Positions 1 through 6,721 of a stretch of 8,445 bases of DNA are shown here, in pieces. This DNA comes from Candidatus Hydrogenedentota bacterium. GTDB lineage: Bacteria > Spirochaetota > Leptospiria > Turneriellales > J094. Positions within the stretch are counted from its first letter, which is position 1; the number at the start of each line of letters is the position of its first letter. Under the pieces are notes generated by a model, which saw only the letters and a program-made list of their open reading frames with translations, ran no database searches and was not told where the DNA came from. Location of the stretch: positions 1 to 8,445 of the forward strand of contig RFJE01000414.1 of NCBI GenBank assembly GCA_003695005.1, read 5' to 3'. Both the position numbers and the translations under genes were made by a program.

Positions 1-2864
1 CCTCTCCACAGGGTTTTTGCATAGTTTAAGTAAATAGAGATTAATGCTTTTTGAAACGAAAACTTTTGTGCAATTTCCAGTGCTGAATGAAAGCACTTTT
101 CGGCCTCGGATAAATCTCCTTTTTTTAATAAAATTTCTCCCCGTAAATCATAGAGGCTTGCTAAAGAAGCGTATAAGTGGTTTTCTTGCGCTATTTGAAT
201 CGCGGTTTCGCTTTCTTGTAATGCTTTATCCCATTGACCAATTAAATCTAACAATTTAGCTCGCTGTTTATGAACCGTTTGTTTATCAATCTCTGCTTCT
301 ACATGGTCTAACAAATGCGAGTAAAAAAGCAAACTTTTTTCATTCTTAAAATTTTCTTGCGTATAGTAAGCTGCTTTCCAAAGATATTCAATAAGTTTTG
401 TAAGCACATTCGTTTGTCGATAGTGATACACAAAGTCGGCATAGCGGGTTGGATCATCCCCATAAATGTCTTCTAATATCTGTGCAATTTTTAGATGAAG
501 CTTTTTTTTAGCAGAACTCAGTTGCATATCATAAGCGACTTCGCGGACTAGGGGCGATTGAAACCGAATCATCCCATTTTCGCTCATTTGAAAAAAACCT
601 TTCTCTTGCAAATTGTGTAAAAGAGATTCTAAATCCTTTTGAGCAAAAAGAATTTCTAAAAGATCCCGCTCAAACTCCATCCCTAACACAGAAGCATGGT
701 GAATGATTTGTTTTTCTTGCTCGCCGAGCCTGTCAATTTTCGCAGTAATTAAAGAATGAACTCCAGCCGGAATTTCCATATCTAAATTAGAAAGAGAAAA
801 CTTACCGGAACTTTCCCGAAGAGCATCTTGGTTTTTTAAGTATTCTAAAATCTGCTCGAGAACAAAAGGATTTCCTAAAGATTTCTCCATTAGAAAGTTA
901 AGCAAAGCATCTTCTGGTTCTTTTTGAAAATTATGTATGAATAATCCAAACACTTCTTCTTTAGTTAGGGGTCTCAATTCTATTTTCTTGGAAAGTTTTT
1001 CTGTATGTAACTCTTTCGGGACTTCCCGTCCGGATAATACCAAAAAGATAGGAAAGTCCCCTATCATCGGCAAAAGGGAATTTAAAAATTTTACTGTGTC
1101 AAAATCTAACCACTGGATATTATCTATCCAAAGAACGTATGATTTTTTCAAGCTAAGTGCTAAAAAGAAATTCGTAAGTGCTTCGAGTGTATTTTCAAAA
1201 CGAGATTGCGGATCTAAAGATTGGTACAATGATTCATCACTAAATAAATTGATGAGAGCTGCCATAAAAGATTCGGTACGTCTTAATTCCTTGGCCAACA
1301 TATTAGCTTTTGTATTTGTTAAATTTTTAAGACTTGAAATTAACTCATCCATATTTTGATGGAATGCCTCGAAATTATTTTCAATGCTTTGCTGACTATC
1401 TTGCTTAAAGTATTGACGCAAGAAGGGAATAAAGGGGTTAAAGCTTTTTCGCAGTATGCCATCTGCAACTAGAGAAATTCGATCCTGTTCGGGAATCACT
1501 TCACTCACTATCCGAGATTTTCCCATTCCAGCTTCACCTAAAAGAAGCAAAGTCCCTGCATTTTTTCCATCCTGAAGTAGTTTTTGCTGATTTTCTAAAA
1601 ACTCCCTTTCCTTGTTTCTCCCAAAAAATAATAGTGTATTTTGTTTTTTTTGCAAATTGAGATCGTCCAGGACATATAACTTTGTAGAGGTATTCAATCC
1701 TTTTAAGACCGTCTCTTCTAAAAAAGAATATTTAATTTTACCTTTTGCATGCTCTAACACTTGTTCATCGATTAGAACTTCTCCAAAAGGGGCTTTGCCC
1801 ATGATTCGAGCTGCCATATTCACTGTATTTCCTAAAGCTGTATACGTTCCTCGCAAGGGACTTCCCACATAGCCAGTATATGCATTGCCAATATGAATCC
1901 CCACTTTTATTTTTTTCTGATACTGTTCTCTTATTTTTAAAGCAAACTGTAACGCTCTTTGCAGAGTATTTTCAAAAGAAAGGGGTGCTCCAAATAAAAT
2001 AAGGGCTAAACTGCCTTTATCTCCATATTCCGTTCCATTAAAATAACCTCCATAGGAATTAGCACTTTTATGAATGCTATGGAATAAATCAATCTTTTCC
2101 GTATCGGAAAGCTGATTCTCTACTCCCACAAAAACCGAAGCGACCTGTCGTATTTCTCCTGCTAAAGAAGTTTTTGTAATTTTCGGAAAAAAACCTTTTT
2201 TAACGGCAACATCATTTTCTATGTCTATTTCCTTTGTTTTTAAGCTAAGCTTTTTCGCTTCAGTGATACAGGGTTCATATAAAAATCTTTGTGCTAAAAA
2301 ATAATTTTGTTGCAAATCCGTACCTAATACGTTCTCTTTTCCTAAGTTCCTTATCACACCTTGGCTTATGACAATATCATTTTCTTTGGCAAATGTTTCG
2401 GCTGTGGTAGCTTCTAAAATACTCACTCCTGAGATAAACGAAGTGCTTACATTCTCTTCTTCCTTTGTATACCACTGCAGATTTCCATATCCAATTCCTG
2501 TTTTTATAGCTAATGTAAATTGTCCATAAGCACTACGGACAATACTATTTTCATGAAAAGCTTTGCGTATTTTTAAGACACTGTCTAGAATGCATTCCAC
2601 ACTCTGATTTTCGCTGTTCCGGAAAATTGCCGTAAATGCATCTCCTGCAAACGTAGCAATTTCTCCACCGGATTCATATAAAATGGAAATAGGTTTTTTA
2701 AAAATTTTATTAATAATGATGGAAAGCTCTTCAGCACCATGCTTTCCCCTTTTCATAAGAGCTTCGCTCATCGACGTAAAGCCGGAAATATCAAAAAAGA
2801 CCGCGTACGCTAAAAATTGCCCCTTATTCGATCTTTCCAGCCAGGAAGGGATAAGGACACTCAT
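1..2864 (-). CDS. Soluble adenylyl cyclase-like protein: tandem class III cyclase domains, P-loop NTPase, TPR (3' end outside window)
   Basis: An uninterrupted frame of 954 codons runs from the ATG at 2864 past the left edge; an in-frame TAA 18 bases upstream and the lack of another start fix the N-terminus. Domains in order: C1 cyclase, about residues 18-200, with FDISGFT (metal Asp25) and FAGDAF (metal Asp75); C2 cyclase, about 239-400, lacking metal aspartates but keeping the NxxxR motif (Asn349, Arg353, within GNTVNMAAR); FFGRNKE at 413-419 opening an NTPase with P-loop GEAGMGKS at 443-450 and Walker B-like VLWIDN at 577-582; then helical TPR-like sequence, clearest at about 867-954. This order matches the sAC/ADCY10 family. 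Expected reaction: ATP to cyclic AMP in the cytoplasm, at one site shared between C1 and C2, with the NTPase-TPR part presumably regulatory. Odd points: Thr71 replaces the usual adenine-contacting Lys of C1, Gly277 that of C2, and Asn582 replaces the second Walker B acid. The gene lies 48 bp after sucD and may share its transcript. The family call is firm; the product nucleotide is not. Confidence 0.9.
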   Translation of the reverse strand, partial: MSVLIPSWLERSNKGQFLAYAVFFDISGFTSMSEALMKRGKHGAEELSIIINKIFKKPISILYESGGEIATFAGDAFTAIFRNSENQSVECILDSVLKIRKAFHENSIVRSAYGQFTLAIKTGIGYGNLQWYTKEEENVSTSFISGVSILEATTAETFAKENDIVISQGVIRNLGKENVLGTDLQQNYFLAQRFLYEPCITEAKKLSLKTKEIDIENDVAVKKGFFPKITKTSLAGEIRQVASVFVGVENQLSDTEKIDLFHSIHKSANSYGGYFNGTEYGDKGSLALILFGAPLSFENTLQRALQFALKIREQYQKKIKVGIHIGNAYTGYVGSPLRGTYTALGNTVNMAARIMGKAPFGEVLIDEQVLEHAKGKIKYSFLEETVLKGLNTSTKLYVLDDLNLQKKQNTLLFFGRNKEREFLENQQKLLQDGKNAGTLLLLGEAGMGKSRIVSEVIPEQDRISLVADGILRKSFNPFIPFLRQYFKQDSQQSIENNFEAFHQNMDELISSLKNLTNTKANMLAKELRRTESFMAALINLFSDESLYQSLDPQSRFENTLEALTNFFLALSLKKSYVLWIDNIQWLDFDTVKFLNSLLPMIGDFPIFLVLSGREVPKELHTEKLSKKIELRPLTKEEVFGLFIHNFQKEPEDALLNFLMEKSLGNPFVLEQILEYLKNQDALRESSGKFSLSNLDMEIPAGVHSLITAKIDRLGEQEKQIIHHASVLGMEFERDLLEILFAQKDLESLLHNLQEKGFFQMSENGMIRFQSPLVREVAYDMQLSSAKKKLHLKIAQILEDIYGDDPTRYADFVYHYRQTNVLTKLIEYLWKAAYYTQENFKNEKSLLFYSHLLDHVEAEIDKQTVHKQRAKLLDLIGQWDKALQESETAIQIAQENHLYASLASLYDLRGEILLKKGDLSEAEKCFHSALEIAQKFSFQKALISIYLNYAKTLWR

Positions 2865-2912
2865 ATTTATTAAGTGTCCTTAAGGGGGCTTACGTTACGA
2901 AACGAACTAGAA
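2865..2912 (-). promoter_or_regulatory. sucD-cyclase junction with weak ribosome binding site
   Basis: This 48-base gap separates the sucD stop from the cyclase start. Read leftward, it holds AAGGA (2877-2881), 12 bases before the ATG, which is long for a Shine-Dalgarno site and suggests modest translation. I see no hairpin followed by a T-run that would end the sucCD transcript and no convincing -35/-10 pair, so read-through from sucCD is the simplest reading. Confidence 0.4.
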
Positions 2913-3785
2913 TTAACCTAACGCTTTTTTCATGGTCGCACCAATATCAGCCGGTGATTCACAGACGTGAATGCCTGCTTCTTTCATCGCTTGCATTTTA
3001 CTTTCTGCTGTACCAGCTCCTCCTGAAATAATAGCTCCTGCATGTCCCATCCGCTTTCCAGGTGGCGCAGTTTGTCCTGCAATAAAACCAACAACCGGCT
3101 TTTTTACATGGTCTTTTATGTAAGCTGCGGCTTCTTCTTCTGCGGTTCCCCCAATTTCCCCTATCATTACAATGCCTTCGGTGTCGGGATCTTCGGCGAG
3201 TAGTTTTATAGCTTCTAAATGCGGAAGGCCAATAATTGGATCGCCACCTATTCCAATGCAAGTTGACTGTCCTAATCCAATTTCTGTAAGCTGCCCAACC
3301 GCTTCATAGGTTAAAGTCCCCGAACGAGATACAACCCCAATTTTTCCGGGCTTATGGATAAAGCCAGGCATAATCCCAATTTTACCGATTCCTGGCGAAA
3401 TAACCCCGGGACAGTTTGGTCCAACTAACACTGTTTTAGAAGCTTTCACTAATCCAATAATTCTCTGCATATCTCTTGTTGGAATTCCTTCTGTAATACA
3501 AATGACCAAATCAAGTCCGGCGCCTACAGCTTCGGCAATGGCATCAGCTGCAAAGGGCGGCGGAACAAAGATGACGGATGCATTTGCTCCAGTCTCTTGA
3601 ACAGCCATTTTTACACTATGAAAAATCGGAAGACCATGATCGGATTTTTGTCCACCTTTACCCGGCGTAACACCTCCCACTACTTTTGTACCATACTCCA
3701 ACATTTGCTGTGTATGAAACGAACCTTCTTTTCCTGTGATTCCTTGAACAATTACTTTTGTTTTTTCTGTCAGTAATACTGCCAT
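2913..3785 (-). CDS. sucD: Succinyl-CoA synthetase (ADP-forming), alpha subunit
   Basis: This 290-residue protein has the normal length for the family. With SucC it catalyses the TCA-cycle step succinyl-CoA + NDP + Pi to succinate + CoA + NTP in the cytoplasm. The N-terminal Rossmann CoA-binding domain carries GITGKEG at 15-21. GPNCPG is at 122-127. The phosphohistidine loop [10 protein letters not shown] places the catalytic histidine at His248. Glu210 in MIGEIGG fits the acidic residue that contacts the phosphohistidine. No expected motif is missing. The start is well supported: AAAGGAG (3791-3797) sits 5 bases before the ATG. The sucC stop is 17 bp upstream, so the two subunits are translated from one message. 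The cyclase gene follows 48 bp downstream. Confidence 0.98.
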   Translation of the reverse strand: MAVLLTEKTKVIVQGITGKEGSFHTQQMLEYGTKVVGGVTPGKGGQKSDHGLPIFHSVKMAVQETGANASVIFVPPPFAADAIAEAVGAGLDLVICITEGIPTRDMQRIIGLVKASKTVLVGPNCPGVISPGIGKIGIMPGFIHKPGKIGVVSRSGTLTYEAVGQLTEIGLGQSTCIGIGGDPIIGLPHLEAIKLLAEDPDTEGIVMIGEIGGTAEEEAAAYIKDHVKKPVVGFIAGQTAPPGKRMGHAGAIISGGAGTAESKMQAMKEAGIHVCESPADIGATMKKALG

Positions 3786-3790
3786 ATTTT

Positions 3791-3797
3791 CTCCTTT
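3791..3797 (-). promoter_or_regulatory. Ribosome binding site of sucD
   Basis: AAAGGAG on the minus strand lies 5 bases before the sucD ATG. It is stronger than the sites of sucC and the cyclase gene. It fixes the sucD start and allows independent initiation after the sucC stop 17 bp upstream. Confidence 0.75.
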
Positions 3798-3802
3798 AAA
3801 AG

Positions 3803-4969
3803 TTAAGCTTGCGAAATGGCTTTTACAATTTTTTGAGCCCCATCTTTTAAGCTATCCGCCACTTCCATTTTAATACCGCTTTTCCGTAAAATTTCTTTTG
3901 CTTCTTCTGCATTTGTACCTGCAAGTCGTACCACTAACGGAACATTAATTTCTACATTTTTTGCCGCTTCCACAATCCCATTTGCAATCCGATCACAACG
4001 AACAATGCCCCCAAAAATATTTACATAAATCCCTTTTACATTGGGATCGGAAAGGATGATTTTAAACCCATTCGTAACTGTTTCTACATTGGCACCACCA
4101 CCCACGTCTAAAAAGTTTGCCGGCTCTGCACCTTCATGCTTAATAATGTCCATGGTGGCCATCGCAAGTCCTGCACCATTAACCATACAGCCAATGTTGC
4201 CATCGAGACGCACATAGTTTAAATTATATTTAGATGCTTCTAACTCTAATGGATCTTCTTCCGTTGTATCGCGTAATTCTGCATGGTCCGGATGGCGGAA
4301 GGCAGCATTATCATCAAAATTAATTTTACAATCGAGTGCTAACACCCTGCCATCTCCGGTAGTGACTAAAGGATTAATTTCTATTAAAGAACAATCTTCC
4401 TTATCATACGCTTGCCAAAGACCTAAGAAAAACTTTATGGCTAATTTCGCATAATCTCCTTCTAGACCTAAAGAATATGCTAAATGAGAAGCTTGCCATC
4501 TTTGCAAGCCAAGTAAAGGGTCAATGGTTTCTTTTAAAATTTTTTCGGGGGTCTTTGCTGCCACTTCTTCAATTTCCATTCCCCCTTCTGTTGAGACCAT
4601 TAGAACTGGCTTCCCTTGCGATCGGTCTAATGTAATTCCCGCATAATATTCCTTTTTAATGTCCATACCTTCTTCTATTAAAATCGTATGAACTTTTTTG
4701 CCTTCTGGGCCCGTTTGGTGTGTTACTAAATTCATCCCTAGAATTTGCGAAGCAATTTCTTTTGCTTCTTTTGCAGACTTAGCAAGCTTTACACCACCCC
4801 CTTTTCCACGACCACCTGCATGGATTTGAGCTTTTACCACAACCACACTTGTGCCTAGTTTTTCGTAAATAGAAGGGGCATCCTCTGCATTTTGCGTAAC
4901 AACACCATTCGGTACAGGAATTTGATACTTGCGTAAAATATCTTTGGCTTGGTATTCGTGAATCTTCAT
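3803..4969 (-). CDS. sucC: Succinyl-CoA synthetase (ADP-forming), beta subunit
   Basis: A protein of 388 residues, the same length as E. coli SucC and in register with its numbering at the N-terminus. It is the ATP-grasp subunit that binds nucleotide and Mg2+ and forms the succinate-CoA ligase with SucD. It opens with MKIHEYQAK. Lys46 and Gly53 lie in [16 protein letters not shown], and the Mg-site motif LIEINPL follows. The C-terminal ligase domain has [28 protein letters not shown] and the phosphate-loop motif [10 protein letters not shown]. The ATG at 4969 is chosen over an in-frame ATG 33 codons upstream (5068) because TAAGG (4976-4980) lies 6 bases before it, homology starts there, and the extra residues would be translated hairpin sequence. 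The operon partner sucD follows after 17 bp. A candidate promoter lies just upstream, at 4991-5019. Confidence 0.98.
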   Translation of the reverse strand: MKIHEYQAKDILRKYQIPVPNGVVTQNAEDAPSIYEKLGTSVVVVKAQIHAGGRGKGGGVKLAKSAKEAKEIASQILGMNLVTHQTGPEGKKVHTILIEEGMDIKKEYYAGITLDRSQGKPVLMVSTEGGMEIEEVAAKTPEKILKETIDPLLGLQRWQASHLAYSLGLEGDYAKLAIKFFLGLWQAYDKEDCSLIEINPLVTTGDGRVLALDCKINFDDNAAFRHPDHAELRDTTEEDPLELEASKYNLNYVRLDGNIGCMVNGAGLAMATMDIIKHEGAEPANFLDVGGGANVETVTNGFKIILSDPNVKGIYVNIFGGIVRCDRIANGIVEAAKNVEINVPLVVRLAGTNAEEAKEILRKSGIKMEVADSLKDGAQKIVKAISQA

Positions 4970-4990
4970 AAACAACCTTACCCGAAAAAG

Positions 4991-5019
4991 AGAATACACG
5001 GTCAAGGAGTTCAATACAA
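4991..5019 (-). promoter_or_regulatory. Candidate sigma70-type promoter for sucCD
   Basis: On the minus strand, TTGTAT (5014-5019) is followed after 17 bp by TATTCT (4991-4996). This would start transcription near 4984 and leave a leader of only about 15 bases, enough to include the TAAGG site. The hexamers are imperfect (TTGTAT against TTGACA, TATTCT against TATAAT). The position is attractive because it lies just downstream of the hairpin array, so sucCD could be transcribed without the array. This is inference from spacing and consensus only. Confidence 0.4.
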
Positions 5020-5026
5020 AAGAGCC

Positions 5027-5188
5027 TGCGCGCCAACTTCCTGTTGGCGCACAAGCGGGACGCTTCAATGCGGCAAAGCCGCATTTCCAATCCTATCCCT
5101 AAACACTTTCAAAAGAAAGTGGTGAGGGATGTAGCAAACATCCTGTTTGCAAGAGTCTGTACGACAGTTGTTGCACAGGATCTCTTGC
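5027..5188. repeat. Array of inverted repeats between the SH3 gene and sucC
   Basis: Most of this GC-richer, 162-base stretch falls into stems. H1: GCGCCAAC/GTTGGCGC, 5030-5037 with 5043-5050, extended to 5027-5053 with one mismatch. H2: AATGCGGC/GCCGCATT, 5067-5074 with 5078-5085, loop AAA. H3: CACTTTC/GAAAGTG, 5104-5110 with 5115-5121, flanked by an outer stem ATCCCT/AGGGAT (5095-5100 with 5125-5130). H4: GCAAACA/TGTTTGC, 5134-5140 with 5144-5150. H5: outer stem GCAAGAG/CTCTTGC (5149-5155 with 5182-5188, overlapping the last two bases of H4) around an imperfect inner stem at 5158-5177. Read leftward, H5 begins directly after the SH3 stop codon. No T-run follows any stem, so it is not a classic intrinsic terminator. 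It could be a dispersed palindromic repeat, a 3' UTR stabiliser or processing site, or a small structured RNA. The sequence alone does not decide. Confidence 0.75.
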
Positions 5189-6457
5189 TTATTCCAGATA
5201 GGCACCAAACACATAACCCACAACACCGTTTAAAAGGCGGATTTTGCGCCAGGTATCGCTATACCCTTCGTAGGTATCATGGATACCCGTATCTTTCAGT
5301 TGAAAGACAATTGTGCCCTTTGGCGCAAGAAAAAGCACTTTTGATTTAGTGGTTGGTTTTTCGCGGACGTTTAATTTACTGGCTGTTACTCTAAAGCGAG
5401 GGTATTTTGCTAGATCGGCATAGCCATTTGGCAAATCGGGATTGTAGAAAATGCAGTCATGGAGAGAGCCATTCCAGGGTAAAAATGCTTCGTCATAAAA
5501 AAGAAGCGGACTACTTTTACTCCACTTACCCCATTCAGGATCTTTTCTTAAAAATAAACTTTCTTCCGTAGGTTTAAGCCACCCAGAAAATCCATTTCCC
5601 CAAACGAAATACCACAAAGCATAAAGCGTTTCTTGCTTCTTCGAAGATGGATAAATAGAGCAAAAGGGAGACTCCTTAAAATAAAAGGTCTCTCCTTTCT
5701 GAACCTGATGAGTTGTCGGAGCTAATGGCGCAGGCTCTTTAGCTAGCCCGAAAGGTGCAATTGCTTTCGCATAATAACCCATTAAGTGCATGATATCCTT
5801 TCGAATATAGAAAATCTGTTTGTCATACCGTAGCTCTTCTTCGCTGGGTTCCATATTATTGAAATAGGTATTTCTAGCTCTGTGATCAAAAATAAGAATA
5901 TTTTTTTTAAAATCAATGGTCGCTATAAGAATCTCTTTCCTTGTCGTAAGAGGGACTGCAAACAGCAGCAAAAGATTGCCTTTCTGCGCAATTCTAGAGA
6001 TCACAATAGATTCGTATAAGCCAGGCGAAGCGATTCTGCGCTGCAACTCGTGATAAAAACGAAATGCAGCCTCACCATTTTTTATAAAAGATCCAAAGGG
6101 ATTCTCTACAAATCGGATATTCGGCTGGTCTTCATCTATCACGTCATACCAGCTTTTCTTTTTCAAATCATCGTATACAAAAGTAAAAAACACATCCGGC
6201 CACTTCGCAAACCAGCTCTTCCTCTGCGGCTTGACAAGATCGTAGGGGGTGGTGAGCTTCGAAGGCGGAATGCCGAACTCGCTCGTGTTTAAACAATGAA
6301 AAGTCGGTTCCAATGCGTATACCAAGAATTGATCACAAATTACGAATTCGCCTTTGTGAACTGCAGGCATAAATGGGATGTCAACACCCCGCGTTGCAAA
6401 TAAGCTAAATCTATATGCAAACAAGGCAAAGATTGCAAAGTAGTGTTTATAGTTCAT
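5189..6457 (-). CDS. Exported protein with C-terminal bacterial SH3-like domain
   Basis: A 422-residue protein of unknown function. The N-terminus has a lysine followed by a hydrophobic run (residues 6-21), consistent with a signal peptide cleaved near Ala14 or Ala21; Arg16 inside it is unusual. The mature part has four cysteines, two of them at 41 and 55, which fits a periplasmic or surface protein. The last 67 residues (356-422) look like an SH3b domain: KLNVREKPTTKSKV, then a glycine turn, a W-K-I strand and a closing GYVFGAYLE. Such domains often bind peptidoglycan or peptides. Residues about 255-315 (KGETFYF to GWLKPTEESLFL) may be a second, divergent SH3-like barrel. The middle (about 60-240) matches nothing I recognise. 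The start is set by GGAGG (6466-6470), 8 bases before the ATG, and a strong promoter lies upstream. The stop abuts the hairpin array. It is probably not functionally tied to sucCD. Confidence 0.85.
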   Translation of the reverse strand: MNYKHYFAIFALFAYRFSLFATRGVDIPFMPAVHKGEFVICDQFLVYALEPTFHCLNTSEFGIPPSKLTTPYDLVKPQRKSWFAKWPDVFFTFVYDDLKKKSWYDVIDEDQPNIRFVENPFGSFIKNGEAAFRFYHELQRRIASPGLYESIVISRIAQKGNLLLLFAVPLTTRKEILIATIDFKKNILIFDHRARNTYFNNMEPSEEELRYDKQIFYIRKDIMHLMGYYAKAIAPFGLAKEPAPLAPTTHQVQKGETFYFKESPFCSIYPSSKKQETLYALWYFVWGNGFSGWLKPTEESLFLRKDPEWGKWSKSSPLLFYDEAFLPWNGSLHDCIFYNPDLPNGYADLAKYPRFRVTASKLNVREKPTTKSKVLFLAPKGTIVFQLKDTGIHDTYEGYSDTWRKIRLLNGVVGYVFGAYLE

Positions 6458-6465
6458 TTCATGGT

Positions 6466-6470
6466 CCTCC
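6466..6470 (-). promoter_or_regulatory. Ribosome binding site of the SH3-domain gene
   Basis: GGAGG on the minus strand sits 8 bases before the ATG at 6457. An earlier ATG (6460-6462) is only 3 bases from it and opens a two-codon frame, ATG AAA TGA, whose stop overlaps the real start. The spacing and the immediate stop make 6457 the true start. Confidence 0.7.
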
Positions 6471-6522
6471 GCAGTTTCAGAGCCGTGTTATTTAGAAAGT
6501 ATTACATCGACTATAATTCTCT

Positions 6523-6550
6523 ATTGTAGGTTCTCATTGTAAATTGTCAA
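6523..6550 (-). promoter_or_regulatory. Sigma70-type promoter of the SH3-domain gene
   Basis: On the minus strand a perfect -35 TTGACA (6545-6550) is followed after 16 bp by TACAAT (6523-6528), one base from the -10 consensus. Transcription would start near 6516 and give a leader of about 60 bases ending in the GGAGG site. This is the best promoter in the window. It implies that the SH3 gene, and possibly sucCD by read-through, is expressed constitutively. Confidence 0.7.
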
Positions 6551-6660
6551 GTGAGTTTCTTCAGCATATTCTGTAAACCGGCGCTAGTTGGCACACAGGC
6601 TCGTTCCCGCCAAGCATCAAGGGCCGTATCGCGGAGAGAATTTTCTTGGCCCCTTAAAAC
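6551..6660. other. GC-richer intergenic segment with a long imperfect hairpin
   Basis: This part of the divergent intergenic region is visibly richer in G and C than its surroundings. It holds an inverted repeat at 6619-6655: AAGGGCC against GGCCCCTT, with an inner GAGAA/TTCTT stem. It also holds GTTGGCACACAGGCTC (6587-6602), which matches the minus strand of 5022-5037, at the edge of the hairpin array, at 14 of 16 positions. The minus strand has an open frame here, but without a ribosome binding site. It may be the remnant of a repeat element or an old gene end; I cannot assign it. Confidence 0.4.
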
Positions 6661-6680
6661 CGTTAAGCTCATAATATAAT
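6646..6680 (+). promoter_or_regulatory. Candidate promoter of the lipoprotein gene
   Basis: A perfect TATAAT lies at 6675-6680, but its best upstream partner is weak (CTTAAA at 6653-6658, 16 bp spacer). An overlapping alternative is TTGGCC (6646-6651), 18 bp, CATAAT (6670-6675). Either would start transcription around 6682-6688, about 35-40 bases before the ATG. The region is the only reasonable place for this divergent gene's promoter. The exact hexamers are uncertain. Confidence 0.45.
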
Positions 6681-6721
6681 AAGGTGAATACTCAGTCAGT
6701 CGGCGATGCGGAGGAGTCATT

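Noticed and set aside
44..1872. Several plus-strand open frames (44-259, 937-1359, 1612-1872)
   Set aside because: All are shadows of the long minus-strand cyclase gene, whose frame is continuous and has recognisable domains.
2865..2912. Intrinsic terminator after sucD
   Set aside because: Only very short pairings (CGTT/AACG, the palindrome CCTTAAGG) and no T-run after a stem.
4970..5068. In-frame N-terminal extension of sucC by 33 codons
   Set aside because: The extension would translate hairpin H1, has no homology to SucC, and the internal ATG at 4969 has a good ribosome binding site and the conserved MKIHEYQAK start.
5027..5188. CRISPR array or integron attC site
   Set aside because: There is no constant direct repeat with regular spacers, and the stem ends do not match the RYYYAAC/GTTRRRY core of attC sites; no cas or integrase gene is present.
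5044..5349. Plus-strand open frame across the hairpin array and SH3 gene end
   Set aside because: It is antisense to the SH3 coding sequence and made of hairpin sequence; no protein features.
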